A DNA stretch of 64,000 nt from Melastoma dodecandrum (GCA_029817715.1 JARUPY010000519.1:50029-114028); one strand, 5' to 3'. Shown: positions 1 to 12,054, counted from the first letter of the stretch. Notes: a model not told the origin generated them from the sequence alone. A program made the numbers and translations.

Positions 1-2054
1 GGATGACCAAGGATGGATTCCGGCTGGCCAGTCATCAAACAAGGGTGGTTAGTGGTTTCTTCTTTTGAATGGCTAGGCTCTTTACTTCTGATGGCAACCT
101 GGAAGGGGTTTTGATCTGTTTGTAACTTGTTGCGCTTTTTAACAGCTTTGCCAGAGAAAACCGAAGGTTATCTTCAGGTGTTTCTTGATGGAGGTTTGAA
201 CCAGCAGAGGATGGGGGTGAGTTCATTTGCTGCATCTCACATCGCCAATTCTGCTGATATTAGAAATCAGAAACCTTAAAGATGTTACGAGAGGAGATAG
301 TACATGGATTGCACAATTGTTTCCTCATGTCTTAGTTGTTTTTATCGTTCACAGACTTTGTTATGTCAATTTCACAGATATGTGATGCTGTTGCCGTTGC
401 TAAAATCCTCAATGCCACTTTGGTCATTCCGTATCTTGAAGTGAATGCTGTTTGGAAAGATTCCAGGTACTCAAGTAAAATAAGTCAAGTGAGGGCTTGA
501 TTTGCGAACCTTCCTATGTTGTCGCCATCTAAACTTGTTTTGCTCTTTCCTGTAGCTCATTCTCGGATATATTCGATGTTGACCACTTCATCGACATATT
601 AAAGGATGATATCAGTATCGTTAGAGAACTTCCAGATGAGTTCTCTTGGAGCTCGAGGGAATATTATGCCACAGCTATTCGACCCAACAGAATAAAGACT
701 GCACCGGCTCATGCTTCTCTTAACTGGTATTTAGAGAATGTCTCACCGGTGCTGCAAAGGTAGGGATTTGCACTTTTCTTGTGATTGCTCTTTTTTCTTT
801 GCGAAAATGATTTACCTGAAGGCTTCTCTTACATATGAAGTTTCTGTTGTTGACGACATGGTTTCTCTCTTTTCCCAGCTATGGACTCGCCGTTATTGCT
901 CCATTCTCACATCGGATGACCTTTGATAATGTGCCTACCGACATCCAGCTCCTGCGTTGCAAAGTGAATTTTCAGGCATTGGAGTTTGTTCCTCATGTTA
1001 GGGAACTTGGCGACGCTCTTGTTAACCGTTTGCGATACAAATCTGACGGAAGTTACCTGCAAGAAATAACAGATTCAAATGTGAAACATGCTGGGAAATT
1101 TGTTGCTTTACATCTTCGATTTGATAAGGTGCTTCTGCCTGATGCCCATCTCATGTTAATTTGTCTCTTGAGGATGGCAGTTGTGCTAATCCCATGGTTT
1201 CTTTCCATTGTCATGTATCATTGTGCAGGACATGGCTGCTCACTCAGCTTGTGATTTTGGCGGTGGCAAAGCGGAAAAGCTTTCCCTTGCCAAGTATAGG
1301 CAAGTGATGTGGCAAGGCAGGGTACTCAACTCTCGGTTCACAGACGAGGAGCTTCGTAGTCAGGGCCGTTGCCCCTTGACTCCGGAGGAAGTTGGACTGC
1401 TACTTGCTGCCATGGGCTTCGACGACAACACCCGGCTCTATCTAGCCTCACACAAGGTATGTTGTCATCACTCGGAAGTAACATCATCCTTTCATTGGAA
1501 TTATGGCGATTGAGCGTATTTCATTTCCTTTTGTTCGTTTTTGTGATTTTTAGGTATACGGTGGAGAAGCTAGGATCTCAGCATTGAGAAGTTTGTTTCC
1601 TCTGATGGAGGACAAGAAGAGTCTTGCATCCGCTGAAGAACGAGCACAGATCAGTGGGAAGGCCTCTTTACTGGCTGCGGTCGACTACTATGTCAGCATG
1701 CACAGTGATGTGTTTGTCTCCGCTTCTCCTGGGAATATGCACAATGCATTGGTTAGTATTCAAATACTGAATATTGTTGTTCTAATCGAGCTGCACCAGT
1801 TGCTGTTGTCTGGCCTCGTACTTCCCCTGACTTAACCGCTACAGGTAGGACACAGGACCTACAAAAACTTGAAGACAATTAGGCCAAACATGCCCTTACT
1901 GGGTCAGCTGTTCTTGAACAAGAGCTTAAGTTGGTCCGATTTCCGGGATTCAGTCATCGAGGGGCACATGAACAGGCAAGGCCAGATCAGGTTGAGGAAA
2001 CCGAAACAGTCCCTGTACACATACCCCGCCCCGGATTGCATGTGTGCTGCATAA
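1..2054 (+). CDS. GDP-fucose protein O-fucosyltransferase family protein, 3' part
   Basis: Plant O-fucosyltransferase family protein, cut off at its 5' end by the window edge. Members are type II membrane proteins of the Golgi or secretory path that use GDP-fucose; the acceptor of this one is unknown. Eight exons join in frame with GT/AG borders: <1-44, 146-216, 378-466, 556-759, 879-1128, 1229-1456, 1554-1751 and 1845-2054 (stop TAA), giving about 431 codons. Family hallmarks seen: FLDGGLNQQRMGICDAV and the following Rossmann-like segment (exons 2-3), FDVDHFIDIL (exon 4), HLRFDKDMAAHSACDFGG across exons 5-6, the TPEEVGLLL helix, and VDYYVSMHSDVFVSASPGNM (exon 7). The reading frame is clean and looks functional. 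Exact orthology is not assigned. Confidence 0.93.
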
Positions 2055-2823
2055 AGGTGAGGTGTCTGCTGGCCTAATCTGCTACTGTACTCCACTATGG
2101 TCAGTGTTCCATTGTTATGTTACTCTTTTAGTATGAAAGTAAATAACGGGTCTCGGTCTCGGTCGGCATCTTTTCTTCCAGGGGGTGGAGGGAAAGTAAT
2201 TTGTTATTGTTTCGTGCTTAGGGATACGATGAGCGGGGGTGTTTGTGTGTAGTCGGGTTTGGAGCGAGATACGAAAGGAGAGGATGGGATCGAGCCTCGA
2301 TGATCGGGTATACTATTGATTGTACACCATACTTACGGATTGAATATGATGATGATAGATGGCGTTTTGTTTGTTTGGATTTGGAGCCCTGAAATGGGTT
2401 GGTCCCTCTCTCCCTTTGCACACTGAGCAATCGCGCACATGACTGAAAGGATTCCACCGGATGGCACGCCCCCATGATTGGAACCCCTACCGCGTTTTGG
2501 TTGACAGCCCACGTTCTTATTTTTGACCTTGTCGACATTAGTAATGTGTACAAGAACAAAAAGCCTATTTGACAAAACTCAGCTGCAACAACTTCACAGA
2601 AGCCTCAGCCACTACCATCCAAAACTAAAGAAGTAAAATTGTCGGTGTCCGTTGCCGTTGGCGGATCGGTCTATCCTTCCGACCACTGCTGCCAATTGAG
2701 CTCATCTAACCTGCAAGATGCGCGGGTCATATCATCCTGTCCCCCATAGAATGGCCGTTGTGCTATCCACTCAGTAAGCCGACTTTTATGTCCTGGGTGA
2801 CGTCAACCTCCAATGCCATCTCC
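2055..2823. other. Intergenic, 3' flanks of two convergent genes
   Basis: This lies between the fucosyltransferase stop and the remnant of the coiled-coil gene on the opposite strand. The first few hundred bases probably contain the 3' UTR of the upstream gene. I see no convincing coding sequence; the short open frames here have no recognisable domain. Confidence 0.6.
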
Positions 2824-3018
2824 TTAGCAGGGTGACAAGGACGACTCCTTAATCTCCAGCTTCTTCTGCAGCTCGGCTATGTCACCCTCCATCTCTACAA
2901 TCACCATTTTCTTTTCCTCAACCTCAGGGCTCTGGAGTGACATTCTGCCTTTATCTTCTCCTCCGCTGCCTACAAGTAATCCAGCGTTACCTCTTTTTAC
3001 TGCCAGTTGCATATACAT
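2824..3018 (-). pseudogene. Decayed C-terminal tail of the At4g38062-like coiled-coil gene
   Basis: Minus-strand codons here encode EKKMVIVEMEGDIAELQKKL and a short continuation. This resembles the near-C-terminal block of Arabidopsis At4g38062 (an ESKKMMIIELEGEISSLSQKL-like stretch, from memory). It is in a different frame from the 500-codon ORF that ends at 3129, and the 110 bases between are full of stops in all minus frames. I see no splice pair that joins the two. I infer that the tail of the gene has been lost by indels. Confidence 0.6.
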
Positions 3019-3128
3019 GAGTGCGAGTTATTGTCTGCATTGGGCCTCTCCTCTCGACCTTATATCTCGTCTCATTCATATTATCAGCATAGACTGCCCT
3101 TTCGGTCCCTCCCATCAGTGATTCCTGC

Positions 3129-4631
3129 TCAGCACGCTAGTTCCTTCTCGTTCTCACTGACTGCACGGAATAAACTATTACGTTCCATTTCAAAGGGCTC
3201 CGAAGGTTCTGAACTCAAGACATTACTGCACTTCAATTGAACCTTTTCCAATTCCCGTTCAAGTTGAGCATTCTTATCCATCAGAGACTCTATCCTCCCA
3301 TCCTTTTCTTCTAACTGGCGGAGGAGGCTGTCTTTCTCTTGCTTAATCATATCCTCGAACTCAGTTTGAGAAAGAAGCGATTCCTCCAGCTCTCTCCTTG
3401 TACGGAAATTCTCTTCCATATTAAGCTTCAATCGTTCTGCGATGGACCGCCATATATACATTTCGAGCTCAATTTCGTTCACTTCATCAAATTTTTCATC
3501 CAACCCGAAACCCACATTTCCCGGGGCCTCACAAACTTCTCTGAACTTGACATTTGACTCGGTTTCCATCAGCAAAACTTGTTCTCTCAGATAGATTTGA
3601 CATCTCGATGATTCCTCGAGCATTCCCTTACACCTCCCTCTCCCCTTGATTAGGTCAGAAGCATGCTCATCAGACACATCATTGGCAAGCCTCATCTGTG
3701 CCTCAGAAATCCCAGAGTTTGTCACCAATAGCATTACTGTGATCTCCTCATTCAACGACATCAGATGCATCAATGAGGAATGGCAGATTTCCAATTCCTT
3801 CCTGGCATCACCAAGCTTCGCGTCCTTATCTATTAGCTCCAACCTGCACTCATTGAGTTCGGCGGCCAACTTATCCACTTCAGAAGTCGATGCCGTTTCC
3901 CTGGCATTGTTGTTTCCTGAGAAGTCCCGATGCATCTGTTCTTCATTTTCCGACGCGTTTTCTTGCTTTATAAGCAATGAAGAATGATGTTTCTGGAGTG
4001 AATTTATCTCATCGAGTAATGCAGATTTCTCCTTCTCCCATTCTTTCTCGGTTTCCTCGTATTCTCTCCGCAGCTCCTCGTGAACTTCTTCAAGGTAATG
4101 ATACTGCTCTTCCTTTAACTTTAGCTTCTCCTCAAAATCGCCATTCTGTGCCTCGGCCTTCTCCTCAGCTTCCAAGCACTTCCTTTGCGAAGACTCAAGA
4201 AGCACCTTTAAGCTCGCAATCTCCTCAGAAAATGCTCTAAGCTGGTTCTCTTGATTAGTACATTTAACATTAGATTCCTCCAACAGATTAACACGGGACT
4301 TCTTTTCCTCCTCCAATTCCTGCAACTTCAAACGAAGGTCAGACCAAAGCGCGTAATTCCTTGCACTAAGATGTTCGATGTTGATGTCTTTTTCCTTCAA
4401 GTCACGCTTCATTTCTTCACATAAGTCTTTCATGAACGTCAACTCTCCTGTCAATTCGCTCAGTTCCCGAGAATGTTTATCCACTTTTGCGACTGCTTGT
4501 TGGAGCTTCTCAGCCTGCTCTTCATACATTTTTCTCAAAGCCTCAAACTGCTCGACTTTCTTGTGGTGATCGGATCTGAGCCGCTCTATTTGGAGCTTGG
4601 CCTCATCAAGCTCACCACAGACACTGCTCAT
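3129..4631 (-). CDS. Shortened At4g38062-like coiled-coil protein
   Basis: A single uninterrupted 500-codon frame, ATG at 4631. It is rich in E, K, L and Q and almost wholly heptad-like coiled coil, with no membrane segment or signal peptide. Similarity to the plant-specific protein At4g38062 is visible in two blocks: the N-terminal part, including EEKLKLKEEQYHYLEEVHEE and EKEKSALLDEINSLQ; and a later part with EEITVMLLV, ISEAQMRLAN, EMYIWRSIAERLK and IKQEKDSLLRQLEEKD. The Arabidopsis protein is about 1,050 residues (recalled), so this copy lacks much of the middle and the C-terminus. It could be a real short paralogue or a young pseudogene with one long surviving frame. The molecular function of the family is not established. 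Confidence 0.72.
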   Translation of the reverse strand: MSSVCGELDEAKLQIERLRSDHHKKVEQFEALRKMYEEQAEKLQQAVAKVDKHSRELSELTGELTFMKDLCEEMKRDLKEKDINIEHLSARNYALWSDLRLKLQELEEEKKSRVNLLEESNVKCTNQENQLRAFSEEIASLKVLLESSQRKCLEAEEKAEAQNGDFEEKLKLKEEQYHYLEEVHEELRREYEETEKEWEKEKSALLDEINSLQKHHSSLLIKQENASENEEQMHRDFSGNNNARETASTSEVDKLAAELNECRLELIDKDAKLGDARKELEICHSSLMHLMSLNEEITVMLLVTNSGISEAQMRLANDVSDEHASDLIKGRGRCKGMLEESSRCQIYLREQVLLMETESNVKFREVCEAPGNVGFGLDEKFDEVNEIELEMYIWRSIAERLKLNMEENFRTRRELEESLLSQTEFEDMIKQEKDSLLRQLEEKDGRIESLMDKNAQLERELEKVQLKCSNVLSSEPSEPFEMERNSLFRAVSENEKELAC

Positions 4632-6468
4632 CTTCCGTTATGTTAAAGTTCAGTACTGCGATGTTGAACTACTTGTACGATTCTGCATCAAATGTCAACA
4701 ACATTAGGTTTTCACCATATTGTCGATGCCACAGCATGGAAAGACGCATCACTAAAAGATTTGCAACTCATGCATGGCGAACACAGTCGACTAGCTTTGG
4801 AACGTGCAACTTTTGCTATGGAGCGGAACGACTCATGTCGAGACAGGTCTGGCCGGACCTCTATGGGAAGACAACGAAAACATCAATCAAAATCATCACG
4901 AAAGAGGATGGTGGATTCACGAAACTATTCCCACATCAACATAGGCCGAAATCCATCACATTCTTCTCCTTACCGGAATCGATCTCATCAAAAGGCACTC
5001 ATGATCCGGCAACATAATTCCGACACCACGTTCGAAGAACGAGAGACTAATGTCTTCCCCTCTGATCACCATCATGTATATTAACCAAAAAAAAAAAAAA
5101 AACGAATAGGGGAGCCAAAGATCGGGAGCATTACGAGGGAATAAACAAGAAAAGGGACTGAATCGGCCGGAGAAGAAGGAACACGAATAGATAATCGGGG
5201 TCGGTCGTCTTTAATTGGTGTCTGATTCGGGCAAACAAACAAACAAACAAACGAAGAACATCGGAGAAAAGGGCCTCTCGTTTTTTGTTGTTGAGGTCAT
5301 TCCGCGTCAGGACTCGAAATATAGTTTTCCTCTCATCGGTTCCACGGGGGGATCACACTGTAATTTCCATGGGCGTTAGTTTCTTATCCGTTTACGTGCC
5401 CATCGGGGAAGATGGCCTTTTTCCTACTGAAATTACCACTATATCCCTGCATGGTTTTTCCGTTCAGGGTGAAAAAGAGAACCATTTTCTTCGTTGAAAG
5501 GACTTCCAACGTTCTCCTGTTGAATATATTTTCGTGTACCCCATATGCGTTGGTAGCTGTAATGTGTACGAGTTCATAAGCAAGATTGAATTAGAAATAA
5601 AATTGCATGTAGCCAGTGATTGATATTTGAGGGACAAAACGCTGTATAAACCCCCTGGGAAAATAGCAATATGGCTAACAAAGGAAAAGAAGAAGTTATC
5701 ATTATCGTATTGCCACGGTCCATGGCCCAAGTGCTAACTTGCTCGCACGTAATGATAACGCAGGAACGTCGAGCGTCGATGTAACCAATCTCTGGATTTA
5801 TGCATACAAAATTAGAGATGTAGTAAGAGAACATGGCGTGGCTCCAAAAGGACACGCAAAAAAGCGGTGGGAAGTCGAATCAACACGCATAAAATAATCG
5901 ATCATCCGGATAGCCAAAAAAGGGGGGCACAAACAAACGTGCTGGCGACTATCAAAAAAAGAGAATGAAAAAGCTTTCTGGGGCACAACAGACAGCCTCG
6001 TGCTCTCTCGTTTAACATATAATGAAATTACGTGGAAGGTGACCACTTTCTTGTCCAATCCGGACAAAGCACATGATACCCAAAAGGGGCATGCGTCGTA
6101 ACGTGATGGCCGGTTGTTGGTTGATGTTGTAAGAAAAGAAATACAAGGCTGCCAATGCCAAGTGACTGCCAACGCACCTAAAAACCAAGTCCAGGAAAGG
6201 CTGTAATAAAAATAGTTATTGTGATTTGAGATATTAAGTGCATGAAAGTTTGAGTTTTGGAGGCCACGATTATAAAAAATAAAATGAAACAACAGGGTTG
6301 GATTGGATCCACCATACACACAACACACATGCACACCCGAAGATTGCTCCCTTCCGTGAGTTGACCCCCAAATTTACCCTCTCCCAAGCAGCTTCGTTCT
6401 CCCCCAACCCCATTTTCTTGGTTGGGGTTGGGGTCTTGGCCGTTTAAGAGAGAGGGTGAAGGGGAAGG
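4632..6468. other. Divergent intergenic region
   Basis: This 1.8-kb stretch separates two divergently transcribed genes and should hold both promoters and 5' UTRs. Visible features are an A-rich tract at 5086-5101, a CAAA microsatellite around 5231-5252, and pyrimidine-rich DNA close to the NET2 start. The open frames of 125-178 codons in this stretch have no recognisable domain and low-complexity composition, so I do not call them genes. Confidence 0.55.
6271..6280 (+). promoter_or_regulatory. Candidate TATA box of the NET2-like gene
   Basis: TATAAAAAAT lies 198 bp upstream of the chosen ATG, a reasonable distance for a plant TATA box plus a 150-170 base leader. It is followed by a CT-rich leader near 6375-6412. 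The call rests on motif and spacing only. Confidence 0.35.
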
Positions 6469-9400
6469 ATGTTACAGAGAGCTGCTAGCAATGCGTATTC
6501 ATGGTGGTGGGCTAGCCACGTTCGCACCAAGCAATCCAAATGGCTCGAACAGAACCTCCAAGGTAAACTTGCCCTCATCATTTGCCGTGGTCGTCCACTT
6601 TTTGTTGTTCTTGGTTCTATTTTTTTGTTGTTGTTGTTGGCGGCGGTGATTAAAAAAAAAAAGAAAAAATGGGGCAGACATGGAGGAGAAGGTGCAGAAC
6701 GTCCTCAAGCTCATCGAGGAGGATGGCGACTCCTTCGCCAAGAGGGCCGAGATGTACTACAAGAAGAGGCCGGAGCTTATTGTCTTCGTCGAGGACACGT
6801 ACCGTGCCTACCGCGCCCTGGCAGAGCGCTACGACCACCTGTCTACCGAGCTTCAGAACGCCAACAACACCATCGCCTCCGTGTTCCCTGAGAAGGTGCA
6901 GTTTGCTATGGAGGAAGAATATGATTTCAGCCCCAAGGGTCGCCCCGCTGGATCAGAGAGCATGAGGCTGAATGCCCCCAAGGTCCCTAAGGCTCCTTCC
7001 AAGCATTTCAAGATTCTCCTGGGCTCGAGCACGAGGAAGCTCGAGGACAGCAAGAAGCAGGAGAGGAAATCAACCGTCATCCCTGCCCCGTCTTTGAAAT
7101 CTGGCTTGAGCAAAGACCAGGCACTTGAGAGGATCGACATGATGCAGAAGGAGATCCTTGCCCTACAGACAGAGAAGGAATTCACCAAGAGCTCGTATGA
7201 GGGTGGGGTCGCGAGGTATTGGGAAATGGAGAATCGGATCACAGTCATGCAAGCAGAAGTCTCCGCATTGCAGGATGAGTTCGGTGAAGGCATTGTTATT
7301 GATGATGAGGAGGCACGTAGGTTGATGTCCGAAGCGGCACTGAGGTCGTGCCAAGAAACATTGTCTCATCTTGAGGAGAAGCATAGGAAATCTGCCAAGG
7401 AAGCTTCATTGGAAAAAGAAAGGACGAGGAATTCGTTCCGCAGATTGAAGTGTCTAAAGGAGGAAATCCTTCCTGGGCAATCGGAAGGTGAGGCTATCGA
7501 GTTATCTGCAGATACTGAAGTTTCGAGTCGGGAGGATGGGGAAGTAAGGGAGGAGGAACAGGAGTCTGCACTGGATGAGGAGAAGATCAAGCAGCATGTC
7601 GAGGCAGAGTTCAGCGACACGTGTATCACGGCCTCCAAATTGACAGAGAGGATCGATGAGCTTGCTGAGAAGGTGATTGGCTTGGAAACTGCATTGGCCT
7701 CCCAGGCAGCTCTGATGGAGAGACTCCGAACAGAAAACAATCACCTCCAAGCTCAGATCCAGGCATTGGAGGATGACAAGGGGAGCTTAATTGAGCCTGC
7801 GGGAACCAAAGCTCACGACAAGGTGAAGGAAATGGAGGAAAAACTGCAAGGAATCCATGAGCTAAATAAAAGCGTTGATGATCAGAATAACAATCTCCAG
7901 ACATATTTTGCCGAGGCGCGTTTTAATTTGGAACACCTTTCCGCGAAGCTGAGCTGCATTAAATCAGATGAGGAGGAAATCGTTTCCACTCCGGCGGCAC
8001 AAGCAGCAGCATTTTCCACTGAATTCTGTGTACAGCCTGCAACTGGACCAGAAAACAAGAAGCAACATCCGGATGACATGTTGGGGATTTCGCCAAAAGA
8101 ACAGAAGAAGCATGGAGATTTTGACAAGGAAACAGAAGCCTCCCGGGAATTCCAATCTTGCTGCTTGACTTCGTCTCAGCAGAACCCGGATAGCATGTCA
8201 GGGAAATCACCAAAAGGACCGGAAAACAGAGCCCTCGACAAGGAAACAGGAGACTCCAGTGGATCCCCAGAGAACGGCGCTGCTTCATCTGAAGTATCGT
8301 TAACTCAAGAGTCCTCCCTGGCTTTGGACAAAGAGGACCATTTTAGTCTGAATGATAATGGTGAGATCGGGAAGGAACAATTAACTTGTGAGCTTACTCG
8401 CTTTGAATGCAGTACATGTCATTCCCAGAAGAAACAAGATCCTGATGTTCCATGGAAGACAGATGATCCTTCACTGGTCAAAGAACGAGGCAATGGAATT
8501 GTTCAAGAAGAACCAAACTGGCGGGAACTTTACTTGAAAGGTATGGATAACAGAGAGAAGACTCTATTAACTGAATACACCATGGTTCTACGAAATTATA
8601 AGGAGATGAAGAAGAAGTTCGGAGAGATGGAGAAGAAGGATGAAGAAATCCTTTCGTTGCGTCATAAAGTTAGCCTCCTACAGACAGTTCTTGATGAATC
8701 CAAGGACTCTAAAGAACTGGATGCTTTGGATGCTGCCGAGTTTCTAGATATTCAGCTTCCAGATTTTTTAGGGCACCTTGTGGATAAAGGGGATCCGACT
8801 TCGGAAATTGAACAGAAACTGAGAATGGACATCGACGGGCTGCTGGAGGAAAACTTGGAGTTCTGGCTCAGATTCAGCTCTGCATTGAATCAAATAGAGA
8901 AGTACAAAAATGCAGTCGAGGATCTGCAAGCAGAGGCGCAGAAGCTCGAGGAGAAAGAAAAGAACCGAGAGGGAAGCCAGTCATGCAACACCGGGACTTC
9001 TTTTCGGTCGGAAGTTCGGCCTATATACAAGCACCTAAAGGACATACAGATTGAGCTGACAGTCTGGTCAGACAAATGCATGCACCTAAAAGACGAACAG
9101 CAATCCAGGTTCTCATCCCTGTGCCACATCCAGGAAGAGATCACAAAAGCATTGAAAGCAAGCGCAGAGGACGATGACTTTAAGTTCACCAGTTATCAGG
9201 CTGCAAAGTTCCAGGGTGAAGTATTGAACATGAAGCAGGAAAACAACAAGGTCGCGAACGAACTGCAGGCCGGTTTGAACCACATCGCATCGCTGCAGGT
9301 TGAAGTTGGCAGAACCTTGGCAAAGCTGAATGAAAAGCTTGGCCTTCCAGGATCAAAGAATTATCAGAACGCTCAGCTTAAACAAGCCATTAGCCGGACC

Positions 9401-9529
9401 CGTATTCCCCTGCGTGCTTTCATATTTGGCACCAAGCAAAAGAAACAGACAGCACCTATCTACATGAGCCCGATCCCACAGCAATCCACAGAAGCAGGGC
9501 AATCAGTTGAAACATCACAATGGCATTAG
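6469..9529 (+). CDS. NET2: NETWORKED 2-type actin-binding protein (NAB/KIP1-like domain)
   Basis: Two exons, 6469-6562 and 6678-9529, join in frame (AAG|gtaaac ... ggcag|AC) to give 981 residues. The N-terminus carries the NAB (KIP1-like) domain: [20 protein letters not shown] ends in exon 1, then [16 protein letters not shown] and [20 protein letters not shown] sequence follows to about residue 95. The rest is long coiled coil broken by an acidic and Ser/Pro-rich segment (about residues 440-640). The C-terminus ends with [17 protein letters not shown], typical of the NET2 subgroup. NET proteins bind F-actin and tether it to membranes; NET2 members in Arabidopsis are pollen-expressed and sit at the pollen tube plasma membrane. 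The start is chosen because exon 1 supplies the obligatory tryptophan-rich NAB start. The specific A-D paralogue is not determined. Confidence 0.92.
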
Positions 9530-10197
9530 GCGCCTTCTTTGCTCCTAATCAATTTTTTATGCGATGTTGGTAACAACCCATTTTCTTCTTCCAATGTTTA
9601 GTATGCTCAAGATCTAGAGGCAAACCGGAAATTTTCAAGTGAGAAGAAATTGATTTAGGACGAAAAACTGATCCCTTTCTCCAGAAAACTTGACAGTGCT
9701 ATCAACATATGATAAGCATTCCTTCTTATTAACAGAGGTTTACTTGAATTCTACTTTACAAACTAGTCCATACTCATTCTGTAGGAATAATTCCTCCAGA
9801 TTACCCTAATATCATCTCCGATAATCAGCTTTTCAGTACAAAGATTGGGTACAGATATCTCATAATAGAATTGCTGAGTAATAGATTAGAACTCTCATTC
9901 AGATTCAATCCACAGGTACCAGAAACCCTACTTCTGATGCGATCTTGGCTCCCCTTGCCCTGGCAATATACAGGCCAACATGATGCAAGAGATCCTGTCA
10001 TCAGAAAGAAAATACGAGTTCAAGAAAATGAGTATAATAGCAAAAATGAGAACAAAGGAGATTCTCTGAAGTCTGAACAAATCAGCAATCAACCCAAAAT
10101 CAAAATTAAACTGGGGACTCAGTTCATGTTCATTTCAACACATTTTTTATCCTTAAATGACGAAAGCCCTATCCAGGTAGAATAAACCACAAAACCC
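9530..10197. other. 3' UTR and flank of NET2-like gene
   Basis: AT-rich noncoding DNA after the NET2 stop. No ORF with a recognisable product and no clear repeat structure until the inverted repeat at 10198. Confidence 0.5.
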
Positions 10198-10430
10198 AGG
10201 AAAAATATTTTGCGAAATAGGTTAACAACTTTCAAAATTGCCAAATAATGCACATAAATTAGTATTAGAAACACCGAGTTCACCTAAAAAATTTAGGGAA
10301 CTCAGCATTTCAAACATCAATTTCTTCAATTTTTTTCAGGTGAATTTGGTATTAGAAACACTGAATTAAGGGCATTATTCGCCAATTTTGAAAATTACTG
10401 TCTTATTTCGCGAAATATTTTCTCATATTT
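10198..10430. repeat. Foldback MITE-like inverted repeat
   Basis: The left arm (about 10198-10300; AAATATTTTGCGAAATA, then TTCAAAATTGCC, then AGTATTAGAAACACCGA and TTCACCTAAAAAA) is repeated in reverse complement in the right arm (about 10335-10430; TTTTCAGGTGAAT, GGTATTAGAAACACTGAATT, GCCAATTTTGAAAATT, TATTTCGCGAAATATTTT). The arms are about 95 bp with a loop of some 35 bp and moderate divergence. This size and shape fit a miniature inverted-repeat transposable element. I could not identify a clean target-site duplication, so the superfamily is open. It sits between two convergent genes. Confidence 0.75.
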
Positions 10431-10727
10431 TAGAACAAAGCTCACAGAAGTCGACGACAGTGGAGAAACAAATGAACTTTGAGATGCTCACTGGGATAAA
10501 AGACAAATACAATGGATCCTAACATATCCCATAATGTAATCTAGGCTAAAAAGGAATAAGGTTTGTCACAGTTAGAAATGATAATGGCTTCCGGTGATAT
10601 AACGCAAGGTCTTCCAAAAGTGGAACAGGTCAGCCTTTTTTTCCACTTCCAATGGACACAAAGATGCCATCCCCCAATTATTAAGGTTGTTTGAAGCTTC
10701 AACAAGAAGAAACAATTCCAAAGATCG

Positions 10728-11951
10728 CTAAGGCAGGTACTTATTCATCAATTCATGCACTGAAATTACCTGTGGATGGGCAATAAGTTCTTTGGAAGAT
10801 TTAGCAACATGAACAGGAAGATCAAACGTAGCACATCCTTTTGAATACACAATCACTTCTTCCAAGGGAACAAGGATGCCGCGATTTCGAGCCGATAAGG
10901 TGGAAGACACAAAATCAAGGACGCATATGTCCGTGCAGATGCCGAGCACCAATAACTGAAGAACAAAAACAGATTTTACAGAGCATTTACAAGAATAACA
11001 CGAGCAAGATAAATATGATTAATGAAAAGCACCAGCAAAAGAATTTTTCCAAATTGTGATAAAGGTCAACAACTGAGCACTCACCGTTTTGATCTGGTTA
11101 GCATGAATCCAATCCACAAACACATTAGAACCGTCCTTATCGAAAGAACCGACAAATCCATCTATACAGTCTTTCCGACGGATTGTCACGCAAGGCTCCT
11201 TCTCTAACCATTCCAATGCTGCAACAATCAAATCGTCGCGACTCCGGTGAGAAAGAAGGAAAACCAGCTGAAAGCTCGGTCAACTAAGTGGGAAGTATCC
11301 TATCCTAATTACCGGGAACAAGATTGGCCTCTTCGGTGCCGACTATGCAATGGGGAGGATAAGGGTGCTCAGGGACATCCGGGCGATGAGTATCGAGGAA
11401 AGCAAATATGGGCCATTTCTTCCCGCAGAACAGCTTGGCGAGCCTGACAGACTCGCGCACCATCTCTTCGATCTGCTGATCTGGCTGTTGAGGCGCCTAT
11501 CTCATGGTCAAGAAAACAAACGCTGAAGGATCAAATTAAATAGTCCGGATTGTAGGCAGCAAAAAAAAGACAGATTTTGGACTATACACAGAAAAAACCA
11601 AACGACCACACAACAATAAAACGACAGAATCATTCCCCGACGGCGGCTCATCCCCGCATGACAAAGCGGAATCAAACAAAAGAGAAAAAGGCCGTCTGGA
11701 TGTCGAATCGACTGACGACACCATCGGCAACGGATCACCTTTAGAAAAAAGAAAAAGGGAAGGAAAAGAAAAAGGGGTGGGGGGGGGGAGATGAGGGGGA
11801 GGGTCACCAGATTGCCGGAGCCGACAGTGCAGAAGCCGTTGACGAGATCGACGAGGACGAGGCCGGTCGTGACATCGTCGGAGAGGAGGAGGGGCTCCTC
11901 ATCAACAGGGAGATTCTCCTTCAGCATGTCAAGGGGCGCCCCGGTGTTCAT
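10728..11951 (-). CDS. NIC1: Nicotinamidase (isochorismatase-fold), NIC1-like
   Basis: Four minus-strand exons join in frame: 11808-11951, 11313-11496, 11085-11218 and 10728-10955 (229 residues; Arabidopsis NIC1 is about 244). It matches plant nicotinamidase, which hydrolyses nicotinamide to nicotinate in the NAD salvage pathway in the cytosol. Seen: TGLVLVDLVNGFCTVGSGNL with the catalytic Asp (exon 1); FLDTHRPDVPEHPYPPHCIV with the metal-binding Asp/His (exon 2); TIRRKDCIDGF with the catalytic Lys (exon 3); VLGICTDICVLDFV with the nucleophilic Cys (exon 4). After AHPQ the usual ELMHH...GLYMAKGRG tail is replaced by 13 residues and a stop (TAG at 10728). I could not find the normal last segment within the next 300 bases, so the C-terminus is shortened or changed. 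The start ATG is 11951. Confidence 0.9.
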
Positions 11952-12054
11952 CTTCTTCTTCTCCTTCCTCTCACCCGAAAACAGAAGCAAGGGTTGGGGA
12001 GGGTTTGTCTTTGTCTTTTGCGTGTTGTATGTGGAGAATGTCTTTTTTTGTCTC

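Noticed and set aside
4640..5084. Overlapping plus-strand frames of 125 and 130 codons upstream of the coiled-coil gene
   Set aside because: No domain, odd composition, and they lie in the expected 5' UTR and promoter of the minus-strand gene.
5798..6334. Minus-strand frame of 178 codons
   Set aside because: Low-complexity, Phe/Cys/Ser-rich, no recognisable domain, in a divergent promoter region.
7366..8288. Minus-strand frames of 82-124 codons inside the NET2 gene
   Set aside because: Shadows of the strongly biased coiled-coil coding sequence on the plus strand.
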